In this document: one piece after another, positions 58,898 to 64,000 of the stretch
Layout of the letters: each line of letters starts with the position of its first letter
How positions within the stretch are numbered: position 1 is the first letter of the stretch
Origin: an uncultured Muribaculaceae bacterium
GTDB taxonomy: Bacteria > Bacteroidota > Bacteroidia > Bacteroidales > Muribaculaceae
Direction of reading: 5' to 3'
DNA: 64,000 bases
Assembly (NCBI GenBank): GCA_910587915.1
Contig: CAJUOB010000006.1
Location: 54,471-118,470 of the forward strand
Translations under genes and position numbers: made by a program
The notes under the pieces: model-generated
Databases searched by the model: none
Seen by the model: only the letters and a program-made list of their open reading frames with translations
Told to the model about the DNA's origin: nothing

Positions 58898-59683
58898 ATG
58901 ACTATTACAAAGGAAGACCGACACAAGCTGATTCTCGACTCACTGCACCGCCATGAGGCCATGCAGGTCTCCGACCTTGCAGCTCTGCTCGATGTTTCTA
59001 CTGTCACTATCCGCAAGGACCTCACTGAGTTAGAGAAAGCCAACAAGCTCTATCGCAGCCATGGCCGCGCCATCCTCATCAACCCATACATCAACAATAG
59101 GTCGGTGAATGAAAAAGAGCATCTCGCTCGCGAGGAAAAGGACCAGATTGGCCGCTACGCCGCAACCCTTATCGACCGCAACGATAGCATCATCATTGCA
59201 TCAGGCACAACAGTCCTTGCATTCGCAAGAGCCATCGTGCCCAATCAACGGCTCACAGTAATCTCTGCATCCCTGCAGGTGTCGGAACTCCTCGGAGCTA
59301 ACGAATCCATCGACATAATACAGCTCGGCGGCACTCTCCGTTCCAGCTCCCTGTCCGTTGTCGGGAAAGTGGCCGAAGCTCCGCTCTACGAGCTATCATG
59401 CAGCAAGTTATTCCTCGGAGTCGACGGCATAGACTTCGACTTCGGCATCACTACCACCGACATGCGCGAGGCAAATCTCAATAAAGTGATGATGCGCGCG
59501 GCGCAAAAAACAATAGTCCTGGCCGACTCTTCAAAATTCCGCCGCAGAGGCTTCAGCAAAATCGCAAATATCACCGATGTCGACATGATTATCACCGACA
59601 GCAATATACCCGACCGGGTGGCACGCCAGCTCGAAGAAAACGGCATCGACGTAAAAATTGTACCCGTTTCGCAAATGCAATAA
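58898..59683 (+). CDS. DeoR/GlpR-family transcriptional regulator
   Basis: 261 residues. The start at 58898 (MTITKEDRHKLILDSLHRH) matches the family and follows the -7 box, whereas the longer frame starts inside it. The N-terminal DeoR helix-turn-helix is VSDLAALLDVSTVTIRKDLTELE (residues about 24-46). The C-terminal sugar-phosphate sensor domain has ASGTTVLAFAR, the IIQLGGTLRSSSLSVVG segment and LGVDGIDFDFGITTTD. Relatives sense phosphorylated sugars or glycerol phosphate and usually repress. The position between the esterase, glp operon and GH31 genes suggests that it controls this locus. Confidence 0.88.
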   Translation: MTITKEDRHKLILDSLHRHEAMQVSDLAALLDVSTVTIRKDLTELEKANKLYRSHGRAILINPYINNRSVNEKEHLAREEKDQIGRYAATLIDRNDSIIIASGTTVLAFARAIVPNQRLTVISASLQVSELLGANESIDIIQLGGTLRSSSLSVVGKVAEAPLYELSCSKLFLGVDGIDFDFGITTTDMREANLNKVMMRAAQKTIVLADSSKFRRRGFSKIANITDVDMIITDSNIPDRVARQLEENGIDVKIVPVSQMQ

Positions 59684-59710
59684 GCTAAACACAATACAAC
59701 ATTCATCGCA

Positions 59711-59747
59711 CGCCGGGATTCCACCTTCGAACCCCGGCGTTTTTTTA
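59711..59747 (+). terminator. Intrinsic terminator after the regulator
   Basis: CGCCGGG / CCCGGCG stem with a short loop containing TTCGAA, followed by seven T's. Confidence 0.88.
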
Positions 59748-59769
59748 ACATAAAAAAAGTTGCATAACT

Positions 59770-59801
59770 TTTGGTGGTATGAGCGATTATTCCTACTTTT
59801 G
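59770..59801 (+). promoter_or_regulatory. Consensus promoter for GH31-GDPD
   Basis: -33 TTTG (59770-59773), 20-nt spacer, -7 TACTTTTG (59794-59801). Predicted start near 59808, so the leader is about 190 nt. The leader contains TTTCGATTCGA (59824-59834) and a small CCGGCA/TGCCGG hairpin at 59929-59943, and is otherwise featureless. Confidence 0.8.
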
Positions 59802-59998
59802 TTGCGCAAAGAAAGTTCCGAAGTTTCGATTCGATACACGAGTCTATTTCTAAACCCTAAAAGCAAACCAGCCTTAACACTATTTTGTACATCTAAAAAC
59901 CAATCATCTTCAACCTCAATACTTCGCTCCGGCATCCTGCCGGGGCAATTGCAACATAGATACAGTATACACATTAATTTAAGAGAAAAACGGAAGCC

Positions 59999-62251
59999 AT
60001 GAAACGACTTGCCATGATACTGCTGCCTGCGGCCGCCATTCTTTGCTGCCCGGAATCGGCAGTAGCCAAGACACCCACAGAAAACCCGATGGTGTTCGGA
60101 AACGCACGCCTGTCTGTGATAACACCGCAGTTGCTGCGACTGGAGTACGCCAAAGACGGCAAGTTTATCGACGATCCCACCCTGTTCGCTTACGACCGGT
60201 CCAATATGCTGCCTTTCGACAGCATCGAAGTGAAAGATCTTGGCAACAATAGATACCAGATCAAAACGTCGGCACTCGACATTCAATACCACGACGACGG
60301 ATTCCCATTCTCGACATCGAATCTCGCTGTATACTATACCCTCGACGGAAAGAAAAAGAAATTCACAAACAGATTCCTGCCAAAAAACAACCTCGGCGGA
60401 ACCGTCGAAACACTCGACCGTGTAACAAAAGAAATACCGATGGACGACGGCCTGCTGAGCCGCGACGGATGGTATATGATCGACGATGAGCGCTCCGACC
60501 TCCTTGTCGACGGCTGGCTCAAACCGCGAGATACCAACACCCATATACAGGACCAATACTGCTTCGTCTACGGAAACGACTACAAAGGCGCCCTCGCTTC
60601 GCTTGGCGCTATAAGCGGCAAGGTGCCGATGACACGCAAATATATACACGGCGTGTGGTACTGCCGGTATTGGGACTACACTTCCGATGAATTCCTCGAC
60701 ATTGTCCGCGGATACGACCAGAACGATTTCCCGCTCGACAACATAGTGTTCGACATGGGTTGGCACACAAACGACGCCACCACAGGCACCGGCCACAACG
60801 GCCATCTGAACTGGAACGGATATACCTGGAACAAAGAACTCATACCCGATCCGCAGGCGCTCATCGACTCCATCCATGCCCGCGGAGTCACCGTGTCGCT
60901 CAACGACCATCCCCACGACGGTCTACGCCCCCACGAACACAACTATGCCGAATTTGCAGCCGAACTCGGTGCCACCGACGGCCCCATCCCTCTTTTCGAC
61001 CTCTCCGACCGCAACTACATGGAGAAGTTCTTTAAATACGCACACAAGCCAAGCGAGGATATGGGCGTCGACTTCTGGTGGCTCGACTGGCAGCAGAACT
61101 ATCTATATCCATATGTCCGTGGCCACAACACCACATCGCTCGCATGGGTCAACGAACTATATTACCGCGACTCGCAGAACAATAACCGCCGTGGCGCCGG
61201 CTACAGCCGCTGGGCCGGCTGGGGCGACCACCGACACCCAATACAGTTCTCAGGCGACGCACAGTCGAACTGGGAGATACTCGCTTTCGAAGTAAAACTC
61301 ACATCCGGCAGCGGACAAGGCGGATGCTACTACTGGGCCCACGACATCGGCGGATTCCGAGGCAAGCCCAACCCCGAGCTTACCGTACGCTGGACACAGT
61401 TCGGCGCCCTTTCCGCAGCACTGCGCGTCCACTCCACCAAGGATGCCAAGCTCGACCGCCGGCCATGGATATCGGGCGAGAAAGAAACCGACGCAATGCG
61501 CCGCATGTACCATTTCCGCTCCGAGATAATGCCATATGTATATTCAAGCGTATGGCAGACACACAACACCATGCTGCCACTCAACCGCAACATGTTCATC
61601 GACTACGGCGACCAGCCCGAGTCCTTCAACCAGCCACAGCAATTCACCTTTGGCGATATCCTGCTCGCTGCACCCATCACCACACCAGGCGAAGGCGCCG
61701 ATAAGGTTGCCGCACAGAAAGTATGGTTCCCCGAAGGAGAAGTGTGGTACGACTATTTCGACCATACACGCAAGGACGGTGGCAAGACCGAGAACATATC
61801 CAAACCGCTTCACGAGTTCCCGCTCTACGTCCGCGGCGGCTGGATTCTTCCCATGCAGCCCTATACTCCCCGTCCGGCCACAGCCGAACTCAATACATTG
61901 GTCATGCGGGTATACCCTGCTGCTGCCGATGCCGACAACACATTCTCACTCTACGAAGACGACGGCATCTCGCTCGACTATCAGAAGGGCATATATGCCA
62001 CCACCGACCTGCAGTACACCCAGACCGGCAACAAGGCTACCGTAACAGTACACCCTGCCAAAGGCTCATATCCCGGACAGGTAACAAAACGCGCCTACAA
62101 GCTCCAGCTCCCCGGACTCCCCGAGAAAACCACCGTAAAGGTAAATGGCAAAAAAGCACGCACTGGCTTCGACACACAGCTCGGATGCCTCACTGTCGAC
62201 GTGCCTTCCACATCTGTAAATAAATCCGTTAAAATAGAATACGAACTATGA
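59999..62251 (+). CDS. GH31 family glycosidase, exported
   Basis: 750 residues with a signal peptide (ends ESAVAK). Layout: N-terminal GH31 beta-sandwich (to about 210), (beta/alpha)8 barrel with FDMGWH, nucleophile Asp363 in FWWLDWQQN, and acid/base Asp420 in QFSGDAQSNW. C-terminal sheets include LYVRGGWILP and FSLYEDDG. GH31 covers alpha-glucosidases, alpha-galactosidases, alpha-N-acetylgalactosaminidases and others. The substrate cannot be fixed by eye. Its stop overlaps the start of the glycerophosphodiesterase gene (ATGA), linking removal of an alpha-sugar with glycerophosphodiester cleavage. Confidence 0.92.
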   Translation: MKRLAMILLPAAAILCCPESAVAKTPTENPMVFGNARLSVITPQLLRLEYAKDGKFIDDPTLFAYDRSNMLPFDSIEVKDLGNNRYQIKTSALDIQYHDDGFPFSTSNLAVYYTLDGKKKKFTNRFLPKNNLGGTVETLDRVTKEIPMDDGLLSRDGWYMIDDERSDLLVDGWLKPRDTNTHIQDQYCFVYGNDYKGALASLGAISGKVPMTRKYIHGVWYCRYWDYTSDEFLDIVRGYDQNDFPLDNIVFDMGWHTNDATTGTGHNGHLNWNGYTWNKELIPDPQALIDSIHARGVTVSLNDHPHDGLRPHEHNYAEFAAELGATDGPIPLFDLSDRNYMEKFFKYAHKPSEDMGVDFWWLDWQQNYLYPYVRGHNTTSLAWVNELYYRDSQNNNRRGAGYSRWAGWGDHRHPIQFSGDAQSNWEILAFEVKLTSGSGQGGCYYWAHDIGGFRGKPNPELTVRWTQFGALSAALRVHSTKDAKLDRRPWISGEKETDAMRRMYHFRSEIMPYVYSSVWQTHNTMLPLNRNMFIDYGDQPESFNQPQQFTFGDILLAAPITTPGEGADKVAAQKVWFPEGEVWYDYFDHTRKDGGKTENISKPLHEFPLYVRGGWILPMQPYTPRPATAELNTLVMRVYPAAADADNTFSLYEDDGISLDYQKGIYATTDLQYTQTGNKATVTVHPAKGSYPGQVTKRAYKLQLPGLPEKTTVKVNGKKARTGFDTQLGCLTVDVPSTSVNKSVKIEYEL

Positions 62252-63021
62252 AAACACGTCTTTTTATGGCCCTGGCCATCGCCGCGTCGGCCCTGACCGC
62301 GTCGGCTGCCCAGCCTAAAGTGATTGCACACCGTGGATACTGGGACACTACCGGATCTGCCCAGAACTCGCTCCGCGCCCTTGCTAAAGCCGACTCTGTA
62401 GGTTGCTTTGCTTCCGAATTCGACGTATGGATGACTTCCGACGGTGTACTCGTGGTCAACCACGACGCCGACATCAACGGTGTTCACATCGAAACCTCGC
62501 CTGCAAAGAAAGTTCTGGCCGAGAAATTGTCCAACGGCGAAAATGTGCCTACTCTCGAAAGCTATCTTCAGCTTGCAGCTAAGCAGCCCTCGCGCATCGT
62601 CCTCGAACTTAAGACACACGACAGCCGCAAGCACGAGCGCAAAGCCATCAAGGATATCGTAGCCATGGTGAAAAAATATGGTCTCGAAGACAAAACCGAC
62701 TACATCACATTCTCTAAATACGGCTTCCAGGACCTCATCAAGTACACTCCCAAGGGAACTGCCGTATACTATCTCTCGGGCGACTACATCCCCTGGCAGG
62801 TAAAAGAAATGGGTGGTGCAGGTATCGACTACTCCCTCAAGGCCATGAAGAAGCACCCCGAATGGGTTAAAATGTCGCACGACCTCGGCATGGAAGTGAA
62901 TGTATGGACAGTCAACGAACCCGAAGACATGCAATGGTGCATAGACCACGGCGTAGACTACATCACCACCAACGCCCCCGAACTCCTTCAGGAAATCCTC
63001 AAAAAACAGGAAAAGAAATAA
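62248..63021 (+). CDS. Secreted glycerophosphodiester phosphodiesterase family protein
   Basis: 257 residues with a signal peptide (ends TASAA). The GDPD fold has the catalytic/metal motifs IAHRGYW (His28, Arg29), SEFDVWMTSDG (Glu57, Asp59) and VVNHDAD (His72). The usual PENT motif with a metal-binding Glu is replaced by AQNS (Gln39), a variant I have seen in other Bacteroidetes members. It would hydrolyse glycerophosphodiesters to glycerol 3-phosphate and an alcohol outside the cytoplasm, feeding GlpT and GlpABC encoded nearby. Four-base overlap with GH31. Confidence 0.88.
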   Translation: MKTRLFMALAIAASALTASAAQPKVIAHRGYWDTTGSAQNSLRALAKADSVGCFASEFDVWMTSDGVLVVNHDADINGVHIETSPAKKVLAEKLSNGENVPTLESYLQLAAKQPSRIVLELKTHDSRKHERKAIKDIVAMVKKYGLEDKTDYITFSKYGFQDLIKYTPKGTAVYYLSGDYIPWQVKEMGGAGIDYSLKAMKKHPEWVKMSHDLGMEVNVWTVNEPEDMQWCIDHGVDYITTNAPELLQEILKKQEKK

Positions 63022-63052
63022 TCCCACACGGATTACCCAAATAAATTAAGAG

Positions 63053-63094
63053 AGCAGGTGTACAGCCTTTGAGCCATACACCTGCTGTTTTTTT
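63053..63094 (+). terminator. Intrinsic terminator after the GH31-GDPD operon
   Basis: A 10-bp perfect stem AGCAGGTGTA / TACACCTGCT with a 14-nt loop, followed by a T tract. Confidence 0.92.
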
Positions 63095-63347
63095 ACCCGG
63101 CCGGTCTCCGGCGTCCGCAGAACACCCGACGTCCTTTTCAAGTAAGATTATACTATTGATTTTTCAGCAGCATAACCCTATTGCTTTATACTAAACTTGT
63201 ACTTAATAAGTAAATCAGTACAAAGGAAAAGACGTGATTTAGCGTTGTTTTCTGTTGGCAATATTTATTTCAATTTGTTTTCTCTGAAATTCCATCGAAG
63301 GAACAAAAATAACAACCTCAATGTTTCTATATATGTAACATTATTCG
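63095..63347. other. AT-rich gene-free stretch before the toxin-antitoxin pair
   Basis: About 250 nt with no supported gene. Base composition shifts to clearly AT-rich from about 63120 on. A weak GTACT...AGTAC dyad lies near 63198-63221. This may be the junction between core chromosome and an acquired segment, but no attachment site or transposon end was recognised. Confidence 0.4.
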
Positions 63348-63355
63348 TATCTTTG
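63348..63355 (+). promoter_or_regulatory. -7 promoter box for the toxin-antitoxin operon
   Basis: TATCTTTG then CA, with TTTC at the -33 position (63324-63327, 20 nt apart). The ATG is 20 nt downstream. Confidence 0.6.
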
Positions 63356-63375
63356 CAGTCTAAACAAGATACTAA

Positions 63376-63717
63376 ATGGAATTGAAAGCGAAATTTGATG
63401 TGTCCTATATGGAGGAGGCTCTTGTCTTTCTTGAATCCTTGCCTGATAAGGTCAAGGACAAGATTGCCTACAACATTTCCAAGAGCCGTTACTTCATAGA
63501 CAAGGAGCTATTCAAGAAACTGAACGATAATATATGGGAATTCATAACCGTATATCAAGGCTTCAAGTACCGTTTACTTGCGTTCTGGGACAAAGAAACG
63601 GGAAACCTTGTGATTGCCACCCATGGTTTTGTGAAGAAAACGCAGAAGACACCGGAGAGTGAATTGGCACATGCGGAGGCACTGAGAAAAAAATATTACG
63701 AAGAGAAAAACAAATAA
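63376..63717 (+). CDS. RelE/HigB-type toxin
   Basis: 113 residues of the RelE/HigB toxin type (PF05973/Gp49-like). FDVSYMEEALVFLESLPDKVKDKI at the N-terminus is followed by KKLNDNIWEFITVYQGFKYRLLAFW, where LNDNIWEFR-like wording and YRLLAFWD are diagnostic. LVIATHGFVKKTQKTPESEL comes next, then a basic helix. Members cut mRNA at the ribosome. Toxin first and antitoxin second is the HigBA order. It starts 20 nt after a -7 box and is followed after 3 nt by the antitoxin gene. Composition is AT-richer than the rest of the window. Confidence 0.88.
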   Translation: MELKAKFDVSYMEEALVFLESLPDKVKDKIAYNISKSRYFIDKELFKKLNDNIWEFITVYQGFKYRLLAFWDKETGNLVIATHGFVKKTQKTPESELAHAEALRKKYYEEKNK

Positions 63718-63720
63718 GAT

Positions 63721-64000
63721 ATGGAAAAGATTAAACTATATACCCACGATGAAATGCTCGACCGGGTTGTCGGCGAGAAAGGGACACCACGCCGTGATGC
63801 AATGGATGCTGAATTGCAATCCTATCTCATCGGTGAGGCTATCAAACAGGCGAGAAAAGAAAAGAACCTCACGCAGGAGCAACTCGGCAAACTGATGGGT
63901 GTTCAGCGAGCGCAGGTGTCAAGGATAGAAAGAGGTCACAATCTTACTGTCGGGACAATCGTCAGGGCGTTCAAGGCTATGGGCGTACCCGCAGCATTCT
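63721..64000 (+). CDS. HigA-like XRE antitoxin, N-terminal part (3' truncated by window)
   Basis: The frame starts at ATG 63721, 3 nt after the toxin stop, and stays open to the window edge (93 codons): MEKIKLYTHDEMLDRVVGE, then IGEAIKQARKEKNLTQEQLG. An XRE/Cro helix-turn-helix (LTQEQLGKLMGVQRAQVSRIE) occupies residues about 54-75. The N-terminal segment with THDEMLDRVVGEKGTPRRDAMD is typical of antitoxins paired with Gp49/HigB toxins. It should neutralise the toxin and repress the operon. The stop lies outside the window. Confidence 0.88.
   Translation, partial: MEKIKLYTHDEMLDRVVGEKGTPRRDAMDAELQSYLIGEAIKQARKEKNLTQEQLGKLMGVQRAQVSRIERGHNLTVGTIVRAFKAMGVPAAF

Noticed and set aside
45634..63021. 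Classic SusC/SusD polysaccharide utilisation locus
   Set aside because: No TonB-dependent receptor or SusD-like lipoprotein is present in the window, and the regulator is DeoR-like rather than a hybrid two-component or ECF sigma/anti-sigma pair.
63197..63385. 62-codon open frame before the toxin gene
   Set aside because: It runs through the toxin promoter and start, has no start context or similarity, and is biased as expected for AT-rich noncoding DNA.

Overview
The window is a 64 kb stretch of a chromosome from the order Bacteroidales, most likely a gut Muribaculaceae-type organism. This is inferred from four things: repeated promoters of the Bacteroidetes primary sigma factor type (-7 box TAnnTTTG, often with a -33 TTTG 20 nt upstream); a dnaN-exonuclease-coaBC-DUF4835-recN-rlmB block; surface lipoproteins with DUF4493 and PCMD domains; and many secreted glycoside hydrolases. 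No rRNA, tRNA, CRISPR array, insertion sequence or prophage was found. Only the last ~0.9 kb looks accessory: it is AT-richer and carries a HigB/HigA-like toxin-antitoxin pair cut by the window edge.

Layout. 1-2216: 3' part of purL. 2278-6040: etfB-etfA-acyl-CoA dehydrogenase operon with promoter and terminator. 6087-6917: lone outer-membrane protein. 7014-8267: permease fused to a C-terminal HMA metal-binding domain. 8303-18579: tightly packed plus-strand gene string of His-rich RND adaptor, RND pump, a GH106-like glycosidase, a TolC-like protein, a FemAB/GNAT-like protein and FtsE. 18647-19405: thioredoxin plus a divergent thioredoxin-like protein. 19450-23470: ftsX, DUF3098, uppP, truB, queA. 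23468-31050 (minus): small tail-anchored protein, rlmB, recN, DUF4835, coaBC, DnaQ-like exonuclease, dnaN with a long structured leader. 31072-38875 (minus): four exported proteins sharing a PCMD-type domain, three of them lipoproteins. 39041-45620: NhaC antiporter, DUF389 protein, succinate-type CoA transferase, small membrane protein, miaB.

45634-63021 is the most interesting region. On the minus strand a seven-gene string glpA-glpB-glpC-GH97-glpT-HAD phosphatase-GH36 runs from a consensus promoter to a perfect-stem terminator, followed by a secreted endonuclease/exonuclease/phosphatase-fold protein. Divergently arranged are a secreted alpha/beta hydrolase, a DeoR/GlpR-like regulator, and an overlapping GH31-glycerophosphodiesterase pair. 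Taken together the genes could strip alpha-linked sugars and esters, cut glycerophosphodiesters, import glycerol 3-phosphate and oxidise it. I infer a dedicated locus for glycosylated glycerophosphate polymers or head groups (for example teichoic-acid-like or glycoglycerolipid material). There is no SusC/SusD pair in the window. TTTCG-centred motifs recur at the promoters of this region and are candidate operators.

Several genes have reading frames that extend upstream of the likely start (cusA-like, tolC-like, coaBC, miaB, GH36, glpA, glpB, esterase, deoR). Starts were chosen from family N-termini, signal peptides, gene overlaps and promoter positions. All family assignments come from reading the translated sequences and have not been confirmed by a database search.
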